64,000 nucleotides of DNA from Cladosporium sp. IMV 00045. Its lineage: Eukaryota > Ascomycota > Dothideomycetes > Cladosporiales > Cladosporiaceae. The notes below the pieces were generated by a model. That model searched no databases and was not told the origin of the DNA. It was given only the letters and a program-made list of their open reading frames with translations. The stretch spans positions 62,001-126,000 of the forward strand of contig MSJI02000750.1 of assembly GCA_001931905.2 (NCBI GenBank), written 5' to 3'. The translations under genes were made by a program, and so were the position numbers. Positions 1 to 10,503 of the stretch are shown in pieces (within the stretch, counting starts at the first letter, position 1; every line of letters starts with the position of its first letter).

Positions 1-125
1 AGTGCGCTCCAGCGTTCCAACTCCGTCCCTCTATTATTGACCGCGCTTTCATTAATATCGCTCTCCCTATCTCCCAATACCCAATCCCGCCCATCACTCG
101 TTGCGACCAAAACAAATCCCACACA

Positions 126-1793
126 ATGTCGAGGAGACCCGCCGACAGGCAGGCGCAAAACCAGGCCACTCTCAAACAGCTCGTCAAACTAGAGTACAAC
201 AAGACTTGCGCTGACTGTAAGCGCAACAAGCACCCAAGATGGGCTTCCTGGAACATCGGCGTCTTTGTGTGCATTCGATGCTCCGGCATTCACCGTTCCA
301 TGGGCGTTCACATCTCTCGTGTCAAATCAGTCGATCTCGATAGCTGGACCGATGAGCAAATGGCTTCGATGCTGCGTTGGGGCAACGGGAGGGCGAACAA
401 GTACTGGGAGCACAAGTTGGCACCCGGCCACGTGCCCAACGAGGCGAAGATTGAGAACTTTATCAGAACCAAGTATGACAGCAAGAGATGGGTTATGGAC
501 GGGCCAATGCCGGATCCAAGTACTTTGGAAGATGGGTCAGCGGACGATGACGTGCCATTGAATGTGGTGCGGGAAAAGGCGACGATGGGAAGGGCAGGCA
601 GTCTCAGGAACGGCTCTGCGGGTGCTGGTCCATTGCCGCAGCCTCCTAGGAAACCGCCGGTTGACTTGTTCGGGGATATGGAGGAGGCTGCGCCGGCGAG
701 GCCTAGCACCACTGAGCCAGCTGTCAGAGCTGCTCCTGCGAAGGCACCTGCCGCTCCGCCTAAACAGACAAGGCCTGGAGAGTCTCTACTTGGAATGGAC
801 TTCTTCGGCCCCTCACAATCTGCACCACCGAGGCCGTCCTCTGCCACTTCTGGCTTGAGCACGCCTGCCGCCACCGGCAGAGCCGACCTCAAGAACTCAA
901 TTCTCTCCCTGTATGCCTCGGCACCGAAGCCAGCAGCACCAGCACCGCAGCCTCAGCACACAAGGCAGGCTTCTTCAAACATGGACTTCTTTGGAGGCAT
1001 GCAGTCGCCACCACCCCAGACGCAGCCAGCAGTCAAGGCTGATCCTTTTGCTGGCATGACTTCAGCCAGTGCCGCTCCCCCAAAGCCTCAATCATCTAAT
1101 ATGGATCTTTTTGGTGGCATGCAATCGCCGCCCCTCACATCTCCGGTACAGCAACAATCAAACAACAACCTTTTTGGGGGCATGCAATCTCCCCCACCCG
1201 TCACAGCTGCCCCAAAGCAGCAACCCCCTGCTCAGAAACCAGCATCGAACATGGATTTCTTCGGCGGCATGCAGTCACCTCCTATGCCAACCGCATCATC
1301 TTTCTCAAGCCTCACATCACCAGCCGGCCACACCGCGCAGAAGAGCTCGCTCAGTGGCGGGAGCTTCTTCGACAGCAAACCCGCACCTCCACCCAAAGAT
1401 TTCTCCCCTCCCCGACAGCAAACCATGCCTACCGCCGCTCCCGCCCCAGCACCTGCGAAGAGCAGCTCTTTCGGCATGGAATCCCTCTCGATCTCCGGGG
1501 CGAACAGCAACCCCTGGGGCTCGGACAACGCCTGGGCCCAGCCCGACCCACCAGCAAAGGAACAGCCCAAGCCTGCAATGCCACAAGCGCCGCAACCTGT
1601 GCAGGATGACGATGACTTTGGCGGCTGGAGTCACGCGAGCCCAGTCGCCACCCCGGCCGCGGCACAGCCACAGGACGATTTTGGTGGGTGGAGCCAGGCT
1701 AGCCCTGCCAGAACTACGGCTGCTCCTGCTGCTGCTCCGAAGCAGAACTTTGGTGGAGGACAGGATGATTTGTTCGGAAATGTGTGGGGTTGA
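126..1793 (+). CDS. ArfGAP-domain protein (Age2/SMAP-like)
   Basis: A 555-residue single-exon protein that should stimulate GTP hydrolysis on Arf GTPases in Golgi or endosomal coat traffic. The ArfGAP zinc finger is at about residues 15-130. It has the CADC...CIRC cysteine pairs (residues 28-51) followed by GIHRSMGVHISRVKS, whose first arginine is the family's catalytic arginine finger. The remaining ~420 residues are Pro/Ala/Gln-rich and look disordered. They carry four near-identical copies of a [DN]xFGGMQSPP motif (near residues 285, 325, 347, 375) and two copies of DDFGGWS near the C-terminus (about 496 and 519), ending in DDLFGNVWG. The DFGGW motifs resemble gamma-ear/GAE adaptor ligands; that is inference. 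The start is the first ATG after an in-frame CT-rich leader. The family is clear; assignment to Age2 rather than another fungal ArfGAP is less so. Confidence 0.9.
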   Translation: MSRRPADRQAQNQATLKQLVKLEYNKTCADCKRNKHPRWASWNIGVFVCIRCSGIHRSMGVHISRVKSVDLDSWTDEQMASMLRWGNGRANKYWEHKLAPGHVPNEAKIENFIRTKYDSKRWVMDGPMPDPSTLEDGSADDDVPLNVVREKATMGRAGSLRNGSAGAGPLPQPPRKPPVDLFGDMEEAAPARPSTTEPAVRAAPAKAPAAPPKQTRPGESLLGMDFFGPSQSAPPRPSSATSGLSTPAATGRADLKNSILSLYASAPKPAAPAPQPQHTRQASSNMDFFGGMQSPPPQTQPAVKADPFAGMTSASAAPPKPQSSNMDLFGGMQSPPLTSPVQQQSNNNLFGGMQSPPPVTAAPKQQPPAQKPASNMDFFGGMQSPPMPTASSFSSLTSPAGHTAQKSSLSGGSFFDSKPAPPPKDFSPPRQQTMPTAAPAPAPAKSSSFGMESLSISGANSNPWGSDNAWAQPDPPAKEQPKPAMPQAPQPVQDDDDFGGWSHASPVATPAAAQPQDDFGGWSQASPARTTAAPAAAPKQNFGGGQDDLFGNVWG

Positions 1794-2241
1794 TGGGAGG
1801 TTTTGTCGTGTTTTGTTGAGAGATCTCGAGTTTGATTATGCGTGCATTAGCGTGGAAAGGGGGCATGAATGAAGAACATATATTGACGAAAGCTATCTTG
1901 TCTGCTTTGATGTTGTCACACGTCTTACCAAATTGTGATGTCTTCGCGATCGAGATTCACGATGTACCGACGTGCGCAAGAGGAGCCTTACAATAGTATA
2001 ATAATCTCAACTGCTGTACAGATAGCTGCCTGTGTGAACATACCCACGAGTGCAGAAACCCATAGATGGTACACCATTTGCCTCGAAGGCGTAAAACCTG
2101 CAAAACAACGCCCATGCCCTATGCACTCCCAGACTCTTTTGAAAACCAATGAATATAGCAATCTTAAACCCCAATAGCGCCCTGCTCAAAAAACAAAACC
2201 CATCAACCCCAAAAAGGACGAACATCAGCACGCCCTCTTCT
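1794..2241. other. intergenic, convergent 3' ends
   Basis: This holds the 3' flanks of the ArfGAP gene (plus strand) and the SNARE gene (minus strand). I see no further gene or clear signal in it. Confidence 0.6.
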
Positions 2242-2591
2242 TCACCAAAACCAACTCAATATCCACCAAACCAACACCAAAACCCCGACAATCATTCCCG
2301 CCAATTTCAGCACGGCGACTTTGTTCCCCTGGCTCGCCATCACGCCCAGCCTGCGCGCGCTGCTCTTCATGCTCGTCGTCATGTTGCTGAAGGTCTCGGA
2401 CGTGTTGTCAATCACGTGCTGGTCGCGCGCATTATCGTAGATGTCTACGGTTACGGAGCGGAGTTGGGAGACTTTCGCTTGAAGGGAGGCGAGGGAGTCG
2501 TTGTTTTGTCTGGAGAGGAGGTGTCAGTGAGGGAAGTTCGGTGAGATTCGATGGGCAAGGCTTACCTTTCACGCTCGTAGGCTTCGGACAT
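2242..2591 (-). CDS. SFT1: small Qc-SNARE, Sft1/Bet1-like
   Basis: A 97-residue tail-anchored SNARE in two exons (2566-2591 and 2242-2509, intron 2510-2565 with gtaagc...ctccag). The protein starts MSEAYERERQNND. It has one SNARE helix at about residues 10-72 (DIYDNARDQHVIDNTSETF in the middle) and ends with a hydrophobic anchor at about 77-96 (LKLAGMIVGVLVLVWWILSW). Length and layout match yeast Sft1, which acts in retrograde and intra-Golgi fusion with Sed5. Bet1 is the main alternative, but the very short N-terminus and the sequence around the centre fit Sft1 better. Its ATG lies 530 bp from that of the divergent Ysc84-like gene. Confidence 0.82.
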
Positions 2592-3120
2592 TTTTGCGGT
2601 GTTGTTGGTGGTTGTATGGCTGGGAGATTGGTGCTTGCGCTCGGGTTAAGGAGAGTGTGTCGCAGGCGGTATGGTGGTGGTCTAGACCAGGGTTTGGAGG
2701 TTGCGAAGCTTGAAAGGGTAGATTTCTTTGTTCTTGTATAGACTTTGTTTCGACCAGAAGATATCTCAGCACATCAATGGAAATGGCATAGGATGTCAAG
2801 AGGTAGCGCAATAATGTCAGCCTTAAGGTACATGTATCTCTCCCCCCTCGGCGTTTGGAGAAGTTCGGGGCTGCTGGGCTGTGCTGCTGACAAGTGCGTC
2901 ACCGGCAGCGGAGAGGCCTTGACACCAGTCGACCACCACCAAACGCTCATGCTGATGACTTGATCTTGACTTCGCCCGTTTGCTTGCTGATTTAAGTACT
3001 ATCACCGCCCGACATCCACTACTTCCTTGGCAATCCGCCGCCTCTCACTCGCCCTCACCGTCCTCTCTTTCTCTTCTGAATTACACCACACATCCGACCG
3101 AGGCGAAACATCCACCCAAC
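2592..3120. other. divergent promoter region (SFT1 / YSC84-like)
   Basis: This is a shared upstream region of about 530 bp. A pyrimidine-rich tract (about 3055-3080) precedes the plus-strand ATG, as in many fungal promoters. No defined regulatory site was recognised. Confidence 0.5.
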
Positions 3121-4673
3121 ATGCCGCCTTTCATTAACAACCCGTTGCCGGCGTCGATGCGAAGTGAGTGCCGTCCCGTGGCTTTCCTGGATCGACAGGC
3201 GTCCTTGGCGTGAGAAGGCAGCGATCAGCTTCTGGTATACGTGGCTACGTCGAGCTTGAGGTTGTTTGAGGATAATACACACTCTCGTGGTATACGGATC
3301 TCGGTCGCAATACCGTGATCGTTTGGCTGTATACCACCATCCATCCGAAACAACCCGCGCTTTGCCGAGGTCATCTATGCGACAGGCAGCACTTTGTTGC
3401 TCTTTAGATCAAGTAGAATGTGCACGAAAATAGACAACTTGGCTAACAACACCTCCCAGGTGAATGCAAGAAATGTGGCCGCATCCTCGCATCCTTCGTC
3501 GACCCCAAGCAGGCTTTCGGTCCCGATAAAGTCATCCCGCCTCAAATCTTGGCCAACGCCAAAGGCCTTGCGATCCTCACAGTCTTCAAAGCTGGTTTCC
3601 TGGGCAGCGGTCGATTCGGAAGTGGTGTCGTGGTCGCAAGATTAGCTGACGGAACTTGGTCGGCCCCCACCGCCATTGGCACCGTGGGAGGTGGATTCGG
3701 CGGACAGATCGGCTTCGAGCTTACGGACTTTGTCTTCATTCTCAACGATGCCAACGCAGTCAAGACATTCGCGCAGGTCGGCTCGCTGACTTTGGGCGGC
3801 AATGTTTCGATCGCTGCGGGTCCCGTCGGTAGAAACGCCGAGGCTGCCGGCGCTGCTTCCCTCAAATCCGTCTCTGGCATTTTCGCATACTCGAAAACCA
3901 AGGGTCTCTTTGCCGGTGTCTCTCTGGAGGGCAGCGTGCTGATCGAGCGAAGAGATGCGAACGAAAAAATGTACAACAGACGAGTCACCGCCCGCGCATG
4001 TCTGGAGGGTGCCGTGCCCGTACCACCACAAGCCGAACCTCTCATGCGCGTGCTCAACTCCCGCGTATTCGCCGGCCGTGGCGCCACGGCATCAGGCATG
4101 GACAGCGCCATGTACAACGACGTACCCGTCTACAACGACAGCCAAGACGACGTAGTCTGGCAAGGCCGCACCGGCAGCGCATACGGCGAAGGCGTGCGCT
4201 CAGATCGCACAGGCTCCATGGCAGGAACACCCACAGGCGCGCGCGCCAACGACAGCGACTACGTCAACCCACCGCAGCGCGCATCAACATGGGCCGACGA
4301 CCCGTACGACCGCGCAAGCAACCGCTACTCCCGCGCCAACCCCAGCGAGACCTTCGACCGCTTAGAGACCGGCCGCGGCCGCTCCTCCACCTTCGGCGAC
4401 CAGAGCGACTACGTCTACTCCGACTCCAAGGGTCCCGCGCCCACACGGCCGAGCGCACCCAAGCCCGTTTTCGGCTCAAAAACGGGCTCGGCGGGGCCCG
4501 GCCAGGCGGTTGCGAAGTTCACTTTTGACGCGGACCAGCCGGGCGATTTGGGCTTCAAGAAGGGCGAGATCATCACGATTGTCAAGCGTACGGAGTCCGA
4601 GGCCGATTGGTGGACGGGCAGGATTGGGAATAGGGAGGGGATCTTCCCTTCGAATTATGTGCAGACTGTGTAG
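3121..4673 (+). CDS. LSB3: Ysc84/Lsb3-like actin-patch protein with SH3 domain
   Basis: A 418-residue protein in two exons (3121-3163 and 3460-4673; intron 3164-3459, 296 nt and long for this window). The N-terminal SYLF/Ysc84 domain (about residues 10-225) is well preserved: SECKKCGRILASFVDPKQ, then GLAILTVFKAGFLGSGRFGSG, then GTVGGGFGGQIGFELTD. This domain binds phosphoinositides and actin. A disordered linker rich in Ser, Arg and Tyr follows. A C-terminal SH3 domain (about 362-418) has the ALYDF-equivalent KFTFDADQPGDLGF, the WW pair in ADWWTGR and the closing GIFPSNYV. Yeast Lsb3 and Ysc84 bind Las17 at endocytic sites. The splice join restores the conserved SECKKCG motif, which fixes the exon limits. 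Confidence 0.93.
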
Positions 4674-5324
4674 AATTGGTTTGTTGTTGGGTTGGGGGGT
4701 TTGATTGACGTTTGATGTTTGAGATTGGTTGGAGATACCTTTTACCGGATTTGCTTTCACTTTGTTAGCATGGCGCTGTTTTCTTTCTAGTTTCCTTTGT
4801 TGATTATTATATGGGGTTTGGGTTACGAAATGCACTTGCACTTGCTCCTTGTTGATGTTGAAGCGGATAACGAAAATGCGTGCATTGTTACTGTTCTTCG
4901 AACGATCGAGGTGCGTGGGGATAGTCGTCAGAGCATTCAAGGTTGTAGCCCTTCGAACAATGGCATTGTTTATGCTTCAATGGCGGTATCTCGTCCTGGT
5001 CCACTTGCAGTCACCATTCCCGCCTAGCGATACGCGATGCGCGGCGGCAGGAGAAGAACATGTGTAGAACTTGCGGCCACTTCCCTAGGGAATCACTTTT
5101 AACATTGATATATCTACTGTATATCAATATTTTAGGTATGGCAGGTGTGGTGCATAAATCCTCGAATAAAGTGGGTCTCGACAAATGCAGTTTAGCGCCT
5201 CTTGTGAACTTCACTTCACGAGCGTCACGACCATTGGCTGCATCACCGGTTTCCCATTTTCCATTTTTTCCATAAGTCCACCTTGGACGTATGGTGTGCT
5301 TTCACTGACCATCAGTCACTGTTA
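4674..5324. other. intergenic, contains a short perfect hairpin
   Basis: This holds the 3' flank of the Ysc84-like gene and the upstream region of the exonuclease-like gene. The only clear structure is the inverted repeat at 5104-5128, listed separately. Confidence 0.5.
5104..5128. repeat. 9-bp perfect inverted repeat
   Basis: ATTGATATA and TATATCAAT are separated by seven bases. The element is AT-rich and sits about 200 bp upstream of the next ATG. It could be a regulator site or a transcript hairpin, or chance. Confidence 0.5.
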
Positions 5325-6527
5325 ATGTCATGGCGACTCTGCACTCGAGCCGCTCGCTTATTTGTCCCCGCCTTCACGCTGCGACTTGAGTGGCAATTGC
5401 CACGTTCCAGACGACACTTCCAATCACTCGCCACGGACCCATCAATTGGCGCTCCTGCTCGCCCGCCCGTCTCTACAGATCCCAGCAACGAAGCAGCAAG
5501 TCTTTCGCCAACTTTCGACGAGCTGATATACATGGCGGCTATCAAAGGTGAAGTCTTGCAACTCCAGAAATTGCTGGGGTTGGTGCCGCCGGACGACAAA
5601 CAGAGTCTGTCGCTCAAGGAATTGAAGGGTTTGGTTCCGAGCAAAAGAGGATATCTGAAGGATGTCGTGTTCGTCTGCATCGATTGCGAAGCGCATGAGT
5701 TTGCTCAATCTAAGATCACTGAAATCGGTTTGTCTTGCTCGAGCCTTTGTCTGAAAGATCTTCCAATGCTAACCGCGTGACAAGGTGTTTCAATACTCGA
5801 TACTCGCTCCATCAAAGACGTCGATCCAGGCGAGGACGGCTCAGCCTGGTTCAAACTCATGCAACACATCCACATCCGCCCAATCGAGTACAAGAAACTC
5901 GTCAACAAGAAATACATCAAAGGCTGTCCCGAAGCTTTCAACTTCGGCAAAAGCAAACTTGTCCGTCTCAGTACAGTCGGCAAAATCCTTACCCGCATCT
6001 ACAACGACCCAACCCGCATCAAGAAATCGACCGATTTCGCAACCAAGATGCCGCTGAACAAGGACGTCGACATCATCCTCGTCGGCCACGACCTCAGCAA
6101 TGACACGAAGTACATGCAACAGCTGGGTTTCCGCCCGAACCGCGACGCAGCCTGTTCCTTCGACACGCAGCGGCTGGCGCGGCTTTCTAAGAAAGAGTCC
6201 CCGGGGCTCAAAAAGTTGCTTGCTGCTCTCTCCATCGACGCGGAGAACTTGCACAACGCCGGTAATGACGCGGCGTACACGCTGCAGGCTCTTGTGGGGC
6301 TCGCTGTGCAGGAGCATCGCAGGCCGGGGGCGCTGAGGGAGGCGCTGATTAAGGTCAATGCGGAGGTTGCTGCGGAAAAGCAGGCGAGGAAGGTGAAGAG
6401 GCCTGCGGCTGAGGAGCCGGAGAGAGTTGGCGAAGTGGCGGGTGGAAATGATGGTGGGCCTGCAAATGATTTAGTGGATGGCGAGCCTGCGTCGAAGAAA
6501 CGAAAGGTTGAATCAGAGCCAGAATAA
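5325..6527 (+). CDS. GFD2: Gfd2-like DEDD exonuclease-fold protein
   Basis: A 381-residue protein in two exons (5325-5727 and 5785-6527; intron 5728-5784). The join gives ...KITEIGVSILDTR, which continues the first strand of an RNase H-like fold. The three exonuclease blocks can be seen: FVCIDCEAHEF (D-x-E), ILVGHDLSNDTKYM, and HNAGNDAAYTL (H....D). This is the same residue pattern as in Pan2 in this window, so the active site looks intact. Fungal relatives include yeast Gfd2 and YDR514C, linked genetically to mRNA export factor Dbp5. The N-terminal ~60 residues are rich in Arg and Ser and could be a mitochondrial leader; a later Met at 5532 is the alternative start. The C-terminus ends with a lysine-rich, nuclear-signal-like stretch (SKKRKVESE). 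Confidence 0.75.
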
Positions 6528-7179
6528 GACTCGCCGAGGACGTGCAAAATAGCATGAATGGTAGAAAGAGAGAATCAGGTCGGAGAGCAGTTGGTTCTGT
6601 CGCGACCGCCCGGTTCTTCAATTCGCAGCCCGCGCATTAGCATGCAGCGGTGAAATTTCCAGTCACTTTCTTCAAGAGAAAACAATGAGGATTGAGTGGA
6701 AACGTCTGCCGACGGCTAAAGTCGTGGGCCACAACGGTGTTGAGACCGAACACGTGCCCTACCTACCAGCTATATCAATTCTTCAAGGACCGAAAGGCGA
6801 GAGGCTTTCCCCCTCAATCAGCCGATTTGAGCTCACCAAAGCATACCACTTATGTTTGTTATTTTTCTTTGTCTACCATGAGTCTTTCTTTGACTTTTAG
6901 TCTCTGCGTTCACTTACGTTCAGCAGTCACTTACATCTGCCAGTCACTTGATCGAGATCTGACGTCGGGCGGAGTCTGCCTAACGCTTCTTCGTGTCAGG
7001 TGTGCTGAACACAATGTTATTCGACACTCGACACTCGATTTCACGTAACACCAAATGCAACTCTTCCTTTATTTAAAGGCCTCAAGCTGCTTCTTCCTTT
7101 TCCTCCTTTCCTCCGAACATGAGGGACAACGAACATCTCTGTTACGCAAATTACCTTCCCGCACAACTCACGAGCCATC
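6528..7179. other. intergenic
   Basis: No gene was recognised here. It is the 3' flank of the exonuclease-like gene and the promoter of the 2EXR protein gene. Confidence 0.5.
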
Positions 7180-8219
7180 ATGGCGTTGCCTGCGGATCTG
7201 GCTGTGCTTCTGGCATCTGAACTACCTCCTGAAGTCTTCACTCCCATGCTCCCCAACTCTTCTGACTCCTCTGACGACAAGGCTCCAGGTGCAGACTCAC
7301 ACGACAAATCCCCCCCAAAGATGTAAGTTCCCAGTCCATACGCATTCTTCTTCAGTACTGATACTAACTTGATCACAGCTTCCGCTTCAGCGATCTCCCT
7401 CCGGAGATTAGAAACAAAATCTATGAGCACTGTGTTGTGCCGAGTGGTCTTTCCAACAAAGACAACGCGATCACAGATCATCGCCAAGGCAACACTGTCA
7501 ACCAGACTGCCACGATCAATAATCAACCGTCTCAAGCCAATGAAACCCCAACTGGCATCTCATCCCCGGAGCGCAACATCTTCGTAGTGACGAACAAGCT
7601 CCCACATCGATCATTCCCATTCCCCTCATCAATCTCCATGGCATACCATACTCTCAACCCCATCCTCTCAACCTCCCACCAACTCCGCAACGAAGCCCTC
7701 CCAATCTTCTACCAAACCAACACCTTCGCCTTCCCCAACCTCTTCGCCGTCTTCCCCTGGCTCCTCGAAGTCTGCACGTGGCAGCACCTCAAACACATCC
7801 GCAGCCTGCACGTCGAGTACACCTTCCCCTTACACGCCCCGCAAATCGGCATCCTGTGCGCTCTCCTCCTCCTCATGGAAATCGGCGTGCTCAGATGCGA
7901 ACTCCGTCTCGTTTCGCAGTCTTCTACTACTCTTCTCTCGCACGATACGGAGATTGATGTGCATTTCGGATGTAAGTTGCAGAAGGACGTGGCGCGGTTC
8001 GTCGCTTCGAGGAGGGTTACGAAGGAGAATGTTCCGAGGGACTCGATCGGGCTGGTGAGGTTGGTTCAGCCGCTTGTGGGGTTTTTGTGGCCGGTTAGAG
8101 GTTTGGGGGAGGTTTGTGAGGTGTGCGAGGAGGGTGAGCCGGGGGAGAGGGATGTGGTGTTGAAGTCGGGGTTGTTTGGGGTGTGGGATGGGGAGGGAGA
8201 GGGGAACATGAATACGTGA
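7180..8219 (+). CDS. 2EXR/F-box-like domain protein
   Basis: A 327-residue protein in two exons (7180-7322 and 7379-8219; intron 7323-7378). Right after the splice is FRFSDLPPEIRNKIYEHCVV, the signature of the large fungal 2EXR/F-box-like family (LPxEIRxxIY). Further on, STSHQLRNEALPIFYQTNTF is the second typical block of these proteins. The 48-residue leader is acidic and Ser-rich. The C-terminal part is rich in Gly, Glu and Val. No biochemical role is established for most members; a ubiquitin-ligase adaptor role is often assumed for the F-box-like motif, but it is not shown by this sequence. Confidence 0.75.
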
Positions 8220-8583
8220 GGTGGTGATAGTGAGTTGATTTCTACGTTTTGTCCGTTGGAGTGTGACTATGGGGCGATGAGAGATGCGAATCGAGCTGAC
8301 AATACGATGGGAACTGCAGTGGTGGGAACGAGACTTGGAGGCCCTAGAATGGACTAAGGTTCATGCATTTTCTCCTTCGCCATTCGATTGCTAGAAGTCA
8401 GAGCTACCGATTGGGATTGAACATGGGTTGAACGTTCAAAATGAACTAGTCAAAAAGGTGTGTGTCAGCTTGCTGTAGAAAAAACAATCGAATCTTTCTC
8501 TGATGCCTATCACTTTAACTTAGATGACGAATTTCTGAATTCTCCAAACTGTCTCCCGATAGATGTAGCCCAACCAACACCTC
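8220..8583. other. intergenic, convergent 3' ends
   Basis: This holds the 3' flanks of the 2EXR gene and the MFS gene. I see nothing else in it. Confidence 0.5.
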
Positions 8584-10503
8584 TCAAATCGTATACCTAA
8601 AATTCGGATCCCCCTCCAACACCTTCTCCCCCCTATCAGCCTTCCTATTCTCCCGCCTAAAGTAAATACAATTAATCGTAACAATAACCATAATAAGCAC
8701 ATTACAAGCCAACGTAGCATAAATGCCCGGTCTGTAATGTGGACGATCCTGTGAGCGGAAGATGAGAGAACCGGCGATTCCGCCGATGCCTCCGAAACCT
8801 ACCAGCGTCGCGGAGCAGAAGGCTCGTTTCCAGTGGCCGCGGATGTTGTTTGCTTGGTAGGCCATGCAGGTTGGGATACCGCCTTGGGCTGAGGCGCAGA
8901 TTAGGAAGGTCCCGAAGTAGCGGACGCCGGGTTGGGGGGCCCAGCCCTGTGAGGTTTTGGGTTAGCTGAATGGGTGGTGAGTGGATGTAAGGTGAAAGAA
9001 TATACTCACGAGGAGAGGGGCACCGATTATGCCGCAGGCGCAGTTGAAGAATAGCAGAGGACCTCGAATGCGCTGTTGATTGTCAGTATCCGCAGGTATC
9101 GACACGCATATTGATCGACTCACCCATCGGTCACCAACCCATGCCAAACACCACATTGATATACAAGCAAGTACGTAAGGCGGTGCTGACCTGTTGACAA
9201 GGATTATCAGTGGAATCAAGGACTTGAGCAATGTGTTCTCACTTACAAATACTGCGACTCTCCTCTCGTGAACCCCATATTCTCCGAAAGAATGATTGGA
9301 AGGAAGAACGAGATCGCGTAGGCCGACGTGCAGAGAGCACTATAATGTGTCAGCTTCTCTGCCTCATATATCCGAACAGCTGGCTTCTCAGGAGATATTC
9401 ATCAGCGTTCGAGGTCAGGTCAGACTTACAAGAAGATCAAAGCAAAGCCCCAAATCTTTGGGTCATTAGCAGAAGCAGCCCATTTCTTGATGCTGAACTC
9501 TTCCGCCTCAGCATCATTCCGGTCACGGTTGATTCTTCGAAGTAGGAAGTCAATTTCGTTGGGCTTCAAAAAGCCCCAGACTGGGTTCGTCTTCAGTTGG
9601 TCGGGGAAGTTGACGACGAAAACGTAGCCGAACAGTCCGACGATGACCGTGAGGATGCCCTCAATAATGAAGATCCATCTCCAGCCACCGTAGCCCGCTA
9701 TGCCTTCCTGTTGTCAAGTCAATCGTCGCTCGACCTTGAGGTTTTATGCTGGGAGATTAACCATTTGTTGGAGCCCATACGCGAGCACACCAGACAGCCC
9801 GTTGCAGAGCGTGCCAATCAAGTAGAAGAAAGCATAGCGCTTCTGCATGTCGAAGCGCGAGTAGTATGTCGAGATAAGATAAACGCATCCGGGAAAGTAT
9901 CCTGCCTCGAACAGCCCGAGCAGTAGGCGGAGCGGAAGTAGAATGGTCCAATCGTTGACAAATCCGAACCCGATCTAGTAAAGTCAGCTACTGTGTTCGT
10001 TCAATCAGCGGGCGACTCGTCTTACCATGACAGCACCCCATGCACAGCAGATCGAGGGTAGAAAAAGTCTTGGTCCCAGTTTGCGAGTGATGACCGTTGC
10101 GGGCGGTTGGAAGATCGTGTACGTGATGAAGAACACAAGCGTTGCGATCGACTGATGTTGTCAAGATCAGCATTTAGGAAGTACATTTTCCGATGAACAT
10201 CGTTTCACTCACGTATCGGTATCCCTCGTTCGTCTGCAGATCGTCGTGCATACCCGCAACCGCAGCGTTAGGCATGTTACCACGATCAATGAGGCTGACG
10301 CAGTACATCAATCCCGTGATAACGAGCATTCGTCGGTCGATTCGATGAACGATCTGCCTCTGCTCAGCATAGCTGAATTCTTCGTCCTCATCGGTGTTGT
10401 CGACATGGCTGGGTTTTCCATCTTCGAGATGAGATGCTGCGGGACTGATCGCTTGTGGGAATTCGCTCTGAGAATCCGGTTTGGGGTTCTTGGGTTCTGC
10501 CAT
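8584..10503 (-). CDS. MFS transporter, anion:cation symporter (Dal5/allantoate permease type)
   Basis: A 497-residue plasma-membrane transporter assembled from eight exons (10213-10503, 10026-10151, 9762-9974, 9430-9707, 9247-9339, 9124-9190, 9010-9072, 8584-8946). The seven introns are 51-90 nt and all junctions keep frame. After a hydrophilic ~55-residue N-terminus come RRMLVITGLMYCVSLIDRGN (TM1 with the family D-R-x-N motif), GLFEAGYFPGCVYLISTYYS (TM4 region), GWRWIFIIEGILTVIVG and, near the end, FCSATLVGFGGIGGIAGS. These are the hallmarks of the ACS family, which imports allantoate, nicotinate, pantothenate, biotin precursors or similar organic anions. The substrate cannot be read from the sequence. 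GATA-factor sites lie upstream. An in-frame TTG-initiated extension upstream was not used. Confidence 0.88.

Noticed and set aside
308..892. 194-residue minus-strand frame opposite the ArfGAP gene
   Set aside because: It overlaps the conserved ArfGAP domain in antisense and shows no domain of its own.
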